From a virus, in the IMG/VR virus record IMGVR_UViG_3300048550_000544, positions 1 through 24,552 of that record: a DNA stretch of 24,552 nt; one strand, 5' to 3'. The stretch's first letter is position 1, and every line of letters starts with the position of its first letter. The translations under genes were made by a program, and so were the position numbers. Under the pieces are notes generated by a model that worked only from the letters and a program-made list of their open reading frames with translations, was not told the DNA's origin and ran no database searches. Shown here in pieces: positions 1-8,769 of this stretch.

Positions 1-329
1 TTATCTTGACTATGGGATACCCCACCCTAAAGTCATTTGTTGAAATGAATTTTGGTGACGGTGAAACACCAGGTGTTGAGCAAATGTTTAAGATGGCAGC
101 AAACTGTGTTCAAAGCATTGCAGATCCCAATCAAGTTTATGATTGTAAAGATACTCCTCAAAATGAACTTTTAGAATTCTTTGATGGAATGAGTTCTGCT
201 CAGTTTAAACAGATTCAAGAATTCTTTGAAACTATGCCAAAACTTGAGCATACTGTAAAGGTTATGAATCCCAACACTAACGTGGAAAGTGAAGTTAAAC
301 TTGAGGGTTTATCGGCTTTTTTCGCTTAG
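1..329 (+). CDS. 26: Baseplate hub subunit gp26-like, 3' part only
   Basis: The reading frame is open from the first base to the TAG at 327-329, so this is the C-terminal ~108 residues of a gene that begins upstream; the TTG at position 6 is not a credible start. The visible part opens with a GYPTLKSF segment, then helical acidic stretches and a C-terminal LEGLSAFFA. It resembles the C-terminal part of the T4 gp26-type baseplate hub proteins. In T4, gp26 belongs to the central hub complex and lies directly upstream of gene 51 and gene 27. The same order appears here, with two extra large genes inserted before gp27, which supports the call. Only five bases separate it from the next start. Family assignment is from recognition, not from a search. 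Confidence 0.75.
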   Translation, partial: ILTMGYPTLKSFVEMNFGDGETPGVEQMFKMAANCVQSIADPNQVYDCKDTPQNELLEFFDGMSSAQFKQIQEFFETMPKLEHTVKVMNPNTNVESEVKLEGLSAFFA

Positions 330-334
330 CCCTT

Positions 335-517
335 ATGCATACTAGTTTGATAAATTACTATCAAACTAATTTTGCATTAATACATCATCATAAGTGGGCA
401 ATTGATCATATTGAAAACTTGATGCCATGGGAGAAGGACATTTATATAAGCATGTTAGTTGACTTCCTTAAAGAAGAAGAACAGCGCATGAAAGAAAGAC
501 AAAGATCACAAGGATAA
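335..517 (+). CDS. Small gp51-like baseplate hub assembly protein (tentative)
   Basis: This is a 60-residue acidic/basic helical protein with an ENLMPWEKDIYISMLVDFL core and a charged tail rich in Glu, Lys and Arg. It starts with ATG five bases after the gp26 stop and ends seven bases before the next gene, so the three are probably co-translated. The position directly after gp26 is where T4 carries gene 51, whose product helps assemble the baseplate hub, and cyanophage genomes often label a short gene here gp51. T4 gp51 is about four times longer, so any relationship covers only a short core. The core is a helix with an N-terminal Pro-Trp, as in assembly chaperones. Product call is mostly from context; that it is a real gene is much surer. 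Confidence 0.6.
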   Translation: MHTSLINYYQTNFALIHHHKWAIDHIENLMPWEKDIYISMLVDFLKEEEQRMKERQRSQG

Positions 518-523
518 AACTAA

Positions 524-3500
524 GTGGCAAAACTGGATGCATATAAATTTACAGGAGGTCAACCAGAATCTTCTGATAGGGGCATAGCAATCGCAAAGGT
601 TGTTACGCCTCTTGCAAATTCCAGTGTAAGGGCATTAGGTAATATTACTGCAAGTCTGAGTGGTATTGATCAGACTTTAAAGGGGCTGTATTCAGTCTCA
701 ATGTCATCTATTAAAAATGATAAGTTAAAAGAACAAGCAGAACGTCGTAGATTACGAAGAGAACAAGACGCTGCTAGAGAAGATGAAATTGAAAATCGCC
801 CATCTCCGGGTGCTGCTTCTGGTATTGCTAAAACTGGTACTCTAACAGGTAAAGATAAGAGTTGGGGATCAAAGTTATTTGAATCTCTATTTGGAGGTTT
901 TGGGGGTTTATTAGCTGCGGCAGCCAAATTCTTAATTAGTTTAGTAACTTTTGCAGCAGTTAGAACTATTCTGCAGATCGTTGGTGATCCTGAAAATAAA
1001 AAGAAGATGGAGCTCTTCTTAACGAAGCTCCAATTTGTATGGAATAAAATATCTGCATTTACTAGTTGGTTAGTACAAGATAACCTACTAGATGGATTTA
1101 CATCATTATTTGGTGAAGATTCTACCTTTGGTGATCGATTGCAGGGGTTAGGAAAAATCCTAATCGGCATCATTGGACTGAAACTGTTACTTGATCCTTT
1201 TGGGTTAATTTTTGGAGTTCTTGATTTATTAAATGCTCGCGAAAGAGCAGCAGGAGCACCTCAAGTGCCAGGTGTAGATCCTAGTGCACAGACACCAGGT
1301 GGTAGTAAGAATCCCAAAACTCAAACTAAAATACCTCCGACAAGAAAGAGAGATATTATACTTAAGAGAAGCAGAGTTGATAGACTTAGCCGTTTAAAAA
1401 CTTCTCTACAAAGAATTAAAGCAAAACAGGCAGGTATTTTTGATTATGCCAGGGTAGGTATTCGTCGTCCCGGTAGAGTACCTGGATTTATTAATCAGGG
1501 ATTAAAGCAGACTCCCAGAATGCTTTGGAGAGGAGTTAAAGGTATTTTTAGTGGGGCAAAAGGTTTTTTCAGTAGAATTCCTGTAGTTGGAACATTAATT
1601 CACTTTGCACTGTCTATTTTAGACGTTGACGATCAGGGTAATATAATATTTGATATCAAAGGGAAAGGAGAAAAGGCAGCATATCAGTCTATTGGTGGTG
1701 CAATTGGCGCTGCTGCTGGATCATTTTTACCCGTACCTATTATTGGTACTATTGTTGGTAGTCTTATTGGTCAGTTTGGTGGTGAGTTAATTTACGATAT
1801 GGTCAAGGGTGCCGGTAAAGAGGCAACCTTTGCCAAAATGAAGGCAGGGTGGAATACTAGTATCGAGAGAATTAAATCAGGTGCTGAGGGTGCTTCCAAT
1901 TGGGTTAGTGGCGCTTGGAACCAATGGTATAGGGGTGTTGATAAGGTAAAATTTCCTGATGTACCTGATTGGATTAAAAATACACCAGGTATTGGAAATT
2001 GGGTATCAAGTTTCCCTATTTGGGGAATGATGGTTCCAGATCCGAGAGTAATCACCGATCCTATGAAGATAGGATTTACATATGGCATGAATTTCTTCAA
2101 GTCATTATTTGGTGGTGTAGTTCAATCAGGTAAAACTACGTTCTTGCCGGGTGCAAACCGACCAGCAGTTGGTCAAAAGGCTACATTAGGTGGTAAATCT
2201 GTAGTTTGGGATGGAAATAATTGGGTTCCTGAAGGAGAGGATAACCCCTATGGAACAGCAACTCCACCAGTGCAGCAATCTCCTGCTGTACCGGATAGTG
2301 AAGGTAGTGTTGATCCTGGTGTATCTACCGCTGGCGGAAAAGAAAAGGCAATCCTTGATTTGATTGCATCGGTAGAAGCACCTGGATATGATGCTGTAAA
2401 TGGTACTGCGGCTAAGAAATTAACAGAATGTACCATTAGAGAAATTGCTAGCTACGCACATCTTCAGGGAAGATCTGGAAGTGGTGCTGCTGGTCGATAT
2501 CAGCACATGCCAGCTTACATTGCCGGTAGAGCAGTCGTTGCGGGATTTAATGCCGACACTAAATTTACTCCTGGAGTGCAGGATAAGATAACAATTGCTA
2601 TGTTGAACGCTCCTCCGCACAACATGCAGGCTTTCTTAGCGAAAAGAATGTCTGCCGAAGCATTCGGTAGTGTATTGGCGGGTACATGGAGAGGATTCCC
2701 TCAAGGTCCCATAAATGCTAGAAGATTGGGTGGTACTGAGGATCAAACTTATGCTGATAGTGCATCTGGAAGAAACGCTGCTAAAAGGGGATTCAAATGG
2801 AAGGATTTTCTGAAAAAACTGAAGCAGATTCAGGGCAGTTCTGCTTCCATCTCAGCACCAGACACTACTCCACCAGGACCAACACCTCAAGATACTACTC
2901 CTACACCTGGAATGCAAATCGGTGGTGGCGATGCTCCCATTTCCTCTGGATATGGAACTAGAACTCATCCTGTAACAGGTGAAGTTGGTAGTCATCATGG
3001 TGGTATTGATATTGCTGTTCCTAGCGGTACTTATATTGCAGTTAAAGAACCTGGTGAGGTGATGGGAGCTGGTACATATGGGAATTATGGTCAAGTAGTT
3101 GATATTTGGATTCCTAGTAGAGGCATTCAACTTAGATTCGCTCATTTATCTCAATTATTAGTTAGAACCGGTACTAAAGTTGAGGCATATACACCAATTG
3201 CTAGATCTGGTGGTGGTATTAATGATCCTGGAAGAGGAAGATCTACAGGACCACATATTCATTTTGAAGCAGATACTCAAAAAGATGGTAGAACTGGTGG
3301 CGGATCCGGTAATCCAAAATCTTATCTTAGTTTAATACATTTAACTAAAGATGATCCGCGTAAATCTACTAAGGTAACCGGTAAAGTAGATACTGCTGCT
3401 CCCACTGGTCAAGCAAATACTGTTCCTGGAAGACCTATAGGTCAAAAGGCTACATTGAATGGTCAACCTGTAGTATGGGACGGTCGGAATTGGATACCTG

Positions 3501-5062
3501 ACACTAAAACATCAGTGCAACTCGATCCTATGGCTGCTTTGCTGAAGGGTGTATTAGCATTGCCTCGTCAACAAAAGGGGTTGTCTCCTGTTCCTGAAGA
3601 TTCTAAATCTGCATTTATCAAGGGTGTAACTGACGGCACATTCAAGTTATATCTGGCACCTGATGGTCTTCCTTTAGCTGGTGCTGCTCTAAATGCAGGA
3701 GGATCTTTAGTTGATGCTGCTGGTAATATAATCGGTGGTCTCTTCGGAGGCGGCGGTAGCAGCAGCGATGGCGGTGGAGGAGGTGGAGGAGGAGCAGGAA
3801 GTTCTGATGGTTCTGGTATTAATCTTCCGAAAAATCCTTTCGATGAAGCATATTCTAAACCGGAATTGGATGATCCAATTGCTGATTATTTAAAACTGGC
3901 ATATGGTGATATTCCTGCTGATGGTCCTTCTGGTAATCCGTTTTCGCAACCTTTAACTAAAGAGGGTATTCTTAATAATTTTTATGGATATAATCCATTA
4001 AGTCTAAAAGATGGGTGGGAGATATTTAAAGCTAAATTAGGTCTTCCTGGCGTTGGGTCTCCTAAACCTAAAGAAGAACCTAATGAATCTTCTGATGTAA
4101 AAACTAGTGATATTGATTTTAGTAATTTATTTAATTTCAGTTCTGGTGGTCAACTTCCTAATAATCTCCCTCAGGCATTTTTAGGTAAAGTATTCAAATC
4201 TGTTGGTAAGGCAATTAGTGGCGCATTTAATGGTATAAAGAAAGCAGTTAGTAGTGTTGGTAATGCAATTGGAGGATTCTTAAATTCTCCAATTGGTCAA
4301 GTTGTTGGTTTGGGATTATCATTTATTCCTGGTGTTGCTCCCATCATGGCGGGTATTAGAGCAGTTGTTGCTCTATCACAAGGCGATATTATGGGTGCCA
4401 TCGTTGGTGGTATGGGTGCTCTGGGTGGTATGTTCCCTGGTACTTTTGGTGCGGAAGGTACATTCTTCGCTGGACTGAATAGTACCTTTGGTGATGGTCT
4501 TGGTGGTGTTATGAAGGGATTCCTTACTGGAGGATTTGGTGGCGCATTAGGTGCATTACCTGGAATGTTACCTCAAGGTATGCAAAGTTTTTTCCAAGGT
4601 GTTGGGGGATTCTTAGAAGAAAATCAAGGTGTTGCTAAGATTGCTCAGATGCTTCCTGGTGTTATGGCATCAACTGGTTTTGGACAGATGCTTGGTTTAC
4701 CAGACCCCCAAGCAATGGGTGGAATGGGATCCCTTCAGGAAGTATTTCAGGAAGGTAATGCTACTGGTATTCTTGCTGCTGTTATGGGACAAGCAATGGG
4801 TAACAGAAGTTTCCAAGATGCACTTACTGATATATCGGCAGAATTAGGTGTTGATCCTACAGTTCTTGGTGGTCAAATGAGTAGATCTCGTATGAGAAAT
4901 CCTATGGATGAAAAGAGTAGAGAATTAGCACTACAGACAAAAATTGAAGTTCAGCAAGTTCCTATTGTCGTTGAAAAACTAGTTGCAATACCTAAGGGTG
5001 TACCTATAAATAATTATGTCAGGGTGCCTGTTAGAGTTCCTGTAGCACAACCTCAGCAGTAA
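524..5062 (+). CDS. Giant hub/tape-measure-like virion protein with lambda-R-like and M23 peptidoglycan hydrolase domains
   Basis: 1512 residues, GTG start with AAGGAT about eight bases upstream. N-terminal ~250 residues: amphipathic and hydrophobic segments shared with the next protein (GLYSVSMSSIK; GDPENKKKMELF; FGDRLQGLGKIL). Residues ~610-780 resemble the lambda R endolysin fold: LDLIASVEAPGYD (candidate catalytic E618), TIREI, and AAGRYQ (655-660). Residues ~800-930 form an M23 (LytM-like) endopeptidase with all expected zinc/catalytic positions: H825-x3-D829, H874, H911-x-H913. The two enzymes would cut glycan strands and peptide cross-links during DNA entry. A 20-residue motif occurs at 550-569 and again at 973-992, bracketing the enzymatic part. 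A Gly/Ser linker lies at ~1069-1095; the C-terminal third is Gly/Ala-rich and hydrophobic, as in tape-measure-like proteins. Position between gp51-like and gp27 suggests a hub or tape-measure component; that role is inference, while the M23 call is firm. Confidence 0.8.
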   Translation: MAKLDAYKFTGGQPESSDRGIAIAKVVTPLANSSVRALGNITASLSGIDQTLKGLYSVSMSSIKNDKLKEQAERRRLRREQDAAREDEIENRPSPGAASGIAKTGTLTGKDKSWGSKLFESLFGGFGGLLAAAAKFLISLVTFAAVRTILQIVGDPENKKKMELFLTKLQFVWNKISAFTSWLVQDNLLDGFTSLFGEDSTFGDRLQGLGKILIGIIGLKLLLDPFGLIFGVLDLLNARERAAGAPQVPGVDPSAQTPGGSKNPKTQTKIPPTRKRDIILKRSRVDRLSRLKTSLQRIKAKQAGIFDYARVGIRRPGRVPGFINQGLKQTPRMLWRGVKGIFSGAKGFFSRIPVVGTLIHFALSILDVDDQGNIIFDIKGKGEKAAYQSIGGAIGAAAGSFLPVPIIGTIVGSLIGQFGGELIYDMVKGAGKEATFAKMKAGWNTSIERIKSGAEGASNWVSGAWNQWYRGVDKVKFPDVPDWIKNTPGIGNWVSSFPIWGMMVPDPRVITDPMKIGFTYGMNFFKSLFGGVVQSGKTTFLPGANRPAVGQKATLGGKSVVWDGNNWVPEGEDNPYGTATPPVQQSPAVPDSEGSVDPGVSTAGGKEKAILDLIASVEAPGYDAVNGTAAKKLTECTIREIASYAHLQGRSGSGAAGRYQHMPAYIAGRAVVAGFNADTKFTPGVQDKITIAMLNAPPHNMQAFLAKRMSAEAFGSVLAGTWRGFPQGPINARRLGGTEDQTYADSASGRNAAKRGFKWKDFLKKLKQIQGSSASISAPDTTPPGPTPQDTTPTPGMQIGGGDAPISSGYGTRTHPVTGEVGSHHGGIDIAVPSGTYIAVKEPGEVMGAGTYGNYGQVVDIWIPSRGIQLRFAHLSQLLVRTGTKVEAYTPIARSGGGINDPGRGRSTGPHIHFEADTQKDGRTGGGSGNPKSYLSLIHLTKDDPRKSTKVTGKVDTAAPTGQANTVPGRPIGQKATLNGQPVVWDGRNWIPDTKTSVQLDPMAALLKGVLALPRQQKGLSPVPEDSKSAFIKGVTDGTFKLYLAPDGLPLAGAALNAGGSLVDAAGNIIGGLFGGGGSSSDGGGGGGGGAGSSDGSGINLPKNPFDEAYSKPELDDPIADYLKLAYGDIPADGPSGNPFSQPLTKEGILNNFYGYNPLSLKDGWEIFKAKLGLPGVGSPKPKEEPNESSDVKTSDIDFSNLFNFSSGGQLPNNLPQAFLGKVFKSVGKAISGAFNGIKKAVSSVGNAIGGFLNSPIGQVVGLGLSFIPGVAPIMAGIRAVVALSQGDIMGAIVGGMGALGGMFPGTFGAEGTFFAGLNSTFGDGLGGVMKGFLTGGFGGALGALPGMLPQGMQSFFQGVGGFLEENQGVAKIAQMLPGVMASTGFGQMLGLPDPQAMGGMGSLQEVFQEGNATGILAAVMGQAMGNRSFQDALTDISAELGVDPTVLGGQMSRSRMRNPMDEKSRELALQTKIEVQQVPIVVEKLVAIPKGVPINNYVRVPVRVPVAQPQQ
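2171..2230 (+). repeat. 20-residue coding repeat, copy 1 (before the enzyme domains)
   Basis: Encodes a GQKATL-x-G-xx-VVWDG-x-NW-x-P motif at residues 550-569 of the 1512-residue protein. The second copy lies at 3440-3499. Fourteen or more of the twenty residues are identical. Together they bracket both hydrolase domains. Confidence 0.85.
3440..3499 (+). repeat. 20-residue coding repeat, copy 2 (after the enzyme domains)
   Basis: Encodes the same GQKATL-x-G-xx-VVWDG-x-NW-x-P motif at residues 973-992, shortly after the M23 domain. Nucleotide identity with copy 1 is incomplete, so the duplication is not recent. Confidence 0.85.
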
Positions 5063-5065
5063 ATA

Positions 5066-8000
5066 ATGGCAATACAACAGAAGTTAAATATATACAAGTT
5101 TGTAAAAGCTCCGAATATTAGTGCTGACGCGGTAAGGGATGCTGGTCCTTTGGGGAAGAGTCTAGTACAATCCCAGTCAGCTCAACTCAAATCACTTAAT
5201 AGCATTGGTAATGCTTTAAACAGTATTGGTGCATCATTAAAAGGTTTATATGGTGTTGAGCTTAATAGACTAAAGAAAGAGAAAAAAGAAGCAAGACAAA
5301 ATTTTACTCCCAATTATACAAAAGCGCAGGGACTATCGACAAAGACTTTAAAATCTCCTTTTAAGGGTTTACCAATAAAAGGATTTTGGGAAGGTTTACT
5401 TGGTATTTTAGGTGGTCTATTAAAGTTTTTCATTATTAGACCAATTCTTGAATATCTGGCAAATCCAGAAAATCAGGAGAAGATCAAGAATACCCTTGAG
5501 ACATTTAAGAAAATATTTGTTTGGATATACGAGTTTACTCGAAGTAGAATTGTTGGAATTGTTGATGGTCTTTATGACTTTTTCAATGAAGAAAATAGTT
5601 GGCAAGACCGCCTTGGCGGATTTCTGCGAGGTTTTGGTAATCTAGGAGTTTTATTATTAGGACTACGATGGCTTTCTAATCCCCTACGGATTATCAGTGA
5701 TCTGAGATCGGTTTTAACATTCTTCTATAATAGACTTAGGGGTGCGAAAAATAGATTAACTGGAGCAACACCAGGACGAACTACTGCTGGCAAACCTCGC
5801 GGTGGTAGAGTTAAAGGTGCTGTTAAAGGTGTTCTTGGTACTGCTGTTGTACTTGGTACTGGTGCTTATGCTTGGGGTAGATTCAAAGAATACCAAGAGG
5901 AGCAAAACGCGAAGGCTGATGAAATCAATGATAATCAGCAGGGTAGTATTGATGGATTAAGTGCTGGAGTAGAAGATCTTATCAATCAATTTGAGGAAAA
6001 ATATCTTAATATTGTTGATCCTTCAGGTGTTGAAGAAAAATCAAAAGGTGGTAGCGTAAGGAGAAGAGGAAGAAAATCGTCTGGCGGATATATTTCTGGA
6101 CCTCAGTCTGGATATCCTGTATCGCTTGATGGTAGCGGTGTTGACTTTATCGGTCATGGTACAGAGTATGTTAGTCAAAAATCAGGTGGTGATGCATTTG
6201 TCGTTCCTTTAGATACACCTCATACTAGAAAAGATCCGAAACTAACTGATAAGCGAATTGCTCAGGCAATGGGCAAGGGTTATGGATTTAGTGAAGGTGG
6301 TGAAGTACAATATAAACCTGAAGGGGGTTGGATTACTGGACCTATGTCTGGTTATCCTGTTTCTGTTAAAGGAAGAAATAGACCAGATTTTATTGCACAC
6401 GGTACAGAATATATTTCAAAAGGTTCTTCTGGTGATTTTGGTGTTATTCCCTTCCATAAAGGTGTTTCTAAGGAATATACCAAAACTTTAGCACAAATGA
6501 CTGCTATGGGTGGCGGTACTTTGCCTTCTAAAAAACCATCCAAAAAAGATTTTAAGACTGGTTCTGGACTAGGAACTAGAAATGCTGCACCTCAGGCATT
6601 TTTAGGTAAAATGTTCTCCGGTATTGGTAATGCTGTCAAGGGTATGTTTGGTGGTGGCGGATCTTCGGGAGGATCTTCGGGAGGATCTTCTGGTGGCGGA
6701 GGAGGAGGCGGCGGATTCTTTAGCGGAATCAGTAACTTCTTCGGCGGCATGTTTGGTGGCAAGAAGAATGAAAGTCAATATTCATTTGGTCCATTAGCAA
6801 GTGGTGACAAGTATGGTGCTGCACTTGCTGGCAATAAAACCTTTGGTTTTGATTATAATGAGCAGGGCAATCTCAAAGGCAGCACTTTCTTACCGGGAAT
6901 TTTAAGCCAAGGTCCTGGCATAGGTAGTAAAATTGGTAAGATATTTGGTAACGAATCTCTTGGTGGTAGTATTGGTGGACTACTGAAGCAGTTTGGTGGT
7001 GTCATGGGCAAACAGGAGGGATTTGATTTAGGATCTCTCATTCAAAGTGGACTTGGAGTTGCTGGTCAGTTCTTTAAAGATAAGAAAGGACTTCTTGGTA
7101 AGATTGGAAAGTATGCTGGTATTTTCGCAGGACCGAATGCAGATAAGTTTACATTTGGCGAAAAGTTGGTCATGGCTGCCAAGATGGCATTGGGAGATAC
7201 TGATGCTGGAAAATATATTGAACCCGTTGCTGATATGTTGGGTGTCAATATTGATAATGTTACTGCCATGGCAGGTCAAGCAGGTATTGCCGGTGGTGGA
7301 ATTAGTAGTCCATATGATATTCCCCCAAACGCTGCTTTTGATTCTGGTCAAAATGTTGGTGTTCAAGGTGGTGGACTTAGAGCCGCAGTAGATTTAGGTA
7401 AATGGGCACTCAGTAGGGGTATGACTGTCATGGGTCACCCAAACTTTAGAAATAACAAATGGTCTGAATTTGGTGCTAACACTGGTATTGGTTACAGTTC
7501 TGCTGGTAGAGAATATATTGGTAATCCTGCTAAAGGAACTCAAAGATCTATGGGTCTTTCTCTTGATGTTAAAGATTATCGAGCAGATGAAGGTGGTCTT
7601 AATAGACTGGCTGCACTTGCGGCTGAGGCATATGGAAATAGAACTGGTCATAAAATTTCAACAATTGCTCATGATGGTTGGGGTTATTGGGCAGCAGGAG
7701 GCAAAAAAGAGAGTCCTGGATCATTTGGATATCCAGATAGTTTATACTTAGGTGTTGCTAGAGAAGCACAGCAAGGTGGTGGACAAGGTATTGAAGAAGG
7801 TGCAGTACAATCTTCTGCTATTAATTCGATGATAGAGTCGGGAGCATCCGATATGTCTTATGAAGAGAAGTTACTTGCTGCTCGTGCAAAAGTTAATCAA
7901 TCTCAAATGGAGGATGGTGCTTTAAAAGATTCTAATTGGTTGACGAATATAACTGATTTATTCAACACACCTAAGGGATCTGATAATGAAAGAAATGAAC

Positions 8001-8767
8001 TGTCAAGTCTTCTTCCATTAGCAGCAGATTCAAATTATTTGGCGGAAGTTTTTAAATCTGGTGGTGCTGATGCCGAAGGTGTCAACCGAGCACTGAATGT
8101 TACTTCTATTGGTACTAATGATGCTTTAAAGAATGCATTTTCAATGAAATCTGATTCTAAGTATAGTTTTGGTACTGATGGTAATAATTTCTATAATTCA
8201 TTTGCCAAATCAAAGGAAACTGGAGCAGGAACTGGTGGTGGTGGGGGGAATAAATTCACTATTGCTCCGTTAGGTAATTTAACTACTAATGATAATCAGA
8301 CTAAAGAATCTGGTGGAAATGCCGGTTCCTTCCTGCCTAATTACTTAAAGAGTAGTCCATTAACTATGGACAAGAACATATTTAATACTGATGATGCAGG
8401 TCAGCAATTCGGCGGAACCGGTGATGGTGAAGATAAGAAGGGAAGTAGCGTTTCTAGTCTCGGACCTCTTGAAACGATGAAAAAACATTTTGAAAATCGT
8501 AGAGGTGATGCTTCTAAAGAAGCAGCAAAGGAAAGAGCAGCAGCATCGTCGGAATTGGCGACAAGAAACGCTCAGTCGATGAACTCTTTAATTGGAAAGG
8601 TTAGAGCAAACAATGCTGAAGTAGCATCAAACGTAGCGAAAGCTCATGCAACTATTAGTAGTTTAGTAAATAATGCTGCAGGTGGCGGCAATTCAAGTGA
8701 AACAGCGAGTAAGATTATGCAAGGTACTGCTTCTACTTTAGCCCAACCTAGTTTCTCAAGGACGTAA
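5066..8767 (+). CDS. Giant hub/tape-measure-like virion protein, paralogue of the preceding one, with degenerate DD-peptidase-like domain
   Basis: 1233 residues, ATG start three bases after the previous stop. The N-terminus parallels the upstream protein in order and wording: ISxxLKGLYGVELNRLKKE, then NPENQEKIKNTL, then WQDRLGGFLRGFGNLG. Both also carry a PQAFLGKxF segment (509-517 here). Two repeats with consensus GGxIxGPxSGYPVS...DFIxHGTEYxS lie at 340-385 and 420-466. A Gly/Ser-rich linker at ~529-550 follows. Residues ~770-890 (GHPNF at 790-794, GLSLDV at 830-835, HDGWGYW at 869-875) look like the DD-peptidase-type domain seen at the ends of some phage tape-measure proteins, but the His expected before GLSLDV is Arg827 and the terminal HxH is replaced by aromatic residues, so it is probably inactive. 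The C-terminal ~130 residues are Ala/Ser-rich and helical. A structural role beside gp27 is likely; the exact position in the tail is unknown. Confidence 0.7.
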   Translation: MAIQQKLNIYKFVKAPNISADAVRDAGPLGKSLVQSQSAQLKSLNSIGNALNSIGASLKGLYGVELNRLKKEKKEARQNFTPNYTKAQGLSTKTLKSPFKGLPIKGFWEGLLGILGGLLKFFIIRPILEYLANPENQEKIKNTLETFKKIFVWIYEFTRSRIVGIVDGLYDFFNEENSWQDRLGGFLRGFGNLGVLLLGLRWLSNPLRIISDLRSVLTFFYNRLRGAKNRLTGATPGRTTAGKPRGGRVKGAVKGVLGTAVVLGTGAYAWGRFKEYQEEQNAKADEINDNQQGSIDGLSAGVEDLINQFEEKYLNIVDPSGVEEKSKGGSVRRRGRKSSGGYISGPQSGYPVSLDGSGVDFIGHGTEYVSQKSGGDAFVVPLDTPHTRKDPKLTDKRIAQAMGKGYGFSEGGEVQYKPEGGWITGPMSGYPVSVKGRNRPDFIAHGTEYISKGSSGDFGVIPFHKGVSKEYTKTLAQMTAMGGGTLPSKKPSKKDFKTGSGLGTRNAAPQAFLGKMFSGIGNAVKGMFGGGGSSGGSSGGSSGGGGGGGGFFSGISNFFGGMFGGKKNESQYSFGPLASGDKYGAALAGNKTFGFDYNEQGNLKGSTFLPGILSQGPGIGSKIGKIFGNESLGGSIGGLLKQFGGVMGKQEGFDLGSLIQSGLGVAGQFFKDKKGLLGKIGKYAGIFAGPNADKFTFGEKLVMAAKMALGDTDAGKYIEPVADMLGVNIDNVTAMAGQAGIAGGGISSPYDIPPNAAFDSGQNVGVQGGGLRAAVDLGKWALSRGMTVMGHPNFRNNKWSEFGANTGIGYSSAGREYIGNPAKGTQRSMGLSLDVKDYRADEGGLNRLAALAAEAYGNRTGHKISTIAHDGWGYWAAGGKKESPGSFGYPDSLYLGVAREAQQGGGQGIEEGAVQSSAINSMIESGASDMSYEEKLLAARAKVNQSQMEDGALKDSNWLTNITDLFNTPKGSDNERNELSSLLPLAADSNYLAEVFKSGGADAEGVNRALNVTSIGTNDALKNAFSMKSDSKYSFGTDGNNFYNSFAKSKETGAGTGGGGGNKFTIAPLGNLTTNDNQTKESGGNAGSFLPNYLKSSPLTMDKNIFNTDDAGQQFGGTGDGEDKKGSSVSSLGPLETMKKHFENRRGDASKEAAKERAAASSELATRNAQSMNSLIGKVRANNAEVASNVAKAHATISSLVNNAAGGGNSSETASKIMQGTASTLAQPSFSRT
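6083..6223 (+). repeat. Tandem protein repeat, unit A, in the 1233-residue protein
   Basis: Encodes residues 340-386, GGYISGPQSGYPVS followed by DFIGHGTEYVS and a VVP segment. Unit B follows 80 residues later with one inserted residue. The pattern resembles short adhesion or assembly modules found in phage tape-measure proteins. Confidence 0.8.
6323..6463 (+). repeat. Tandem protein repeat, unit B, in the 1233-residue protein
   Basis: Encodes residues 420-466, GGWITGPMSGYPVS followed by DFIAHGTEYIS and a VIP segment, clearly the same module as unit A. Confidence 0.8.
6659..6694 (+). repeat. Three tandem 12-base repeats encoding Gly-Ser linker
   Basis: GGATCTTCGGGA occurs twice in succession (6659-6682), followed by GGATCTTCTGGT. 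Each encodes Gly-Ser-Ser-Gly, and the run continues into poly-Gly. A slippage-prone linker in the 1233-residue protein. Confidence 0.85.
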
Positions 8768-8769
8768 TT

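Noticed and set aside
670-1173. 167-codon minus-strand frame within the 1512-residue gene
   Set aside because: Antisense of a conserved coding region; no start signals and no recognised domain.
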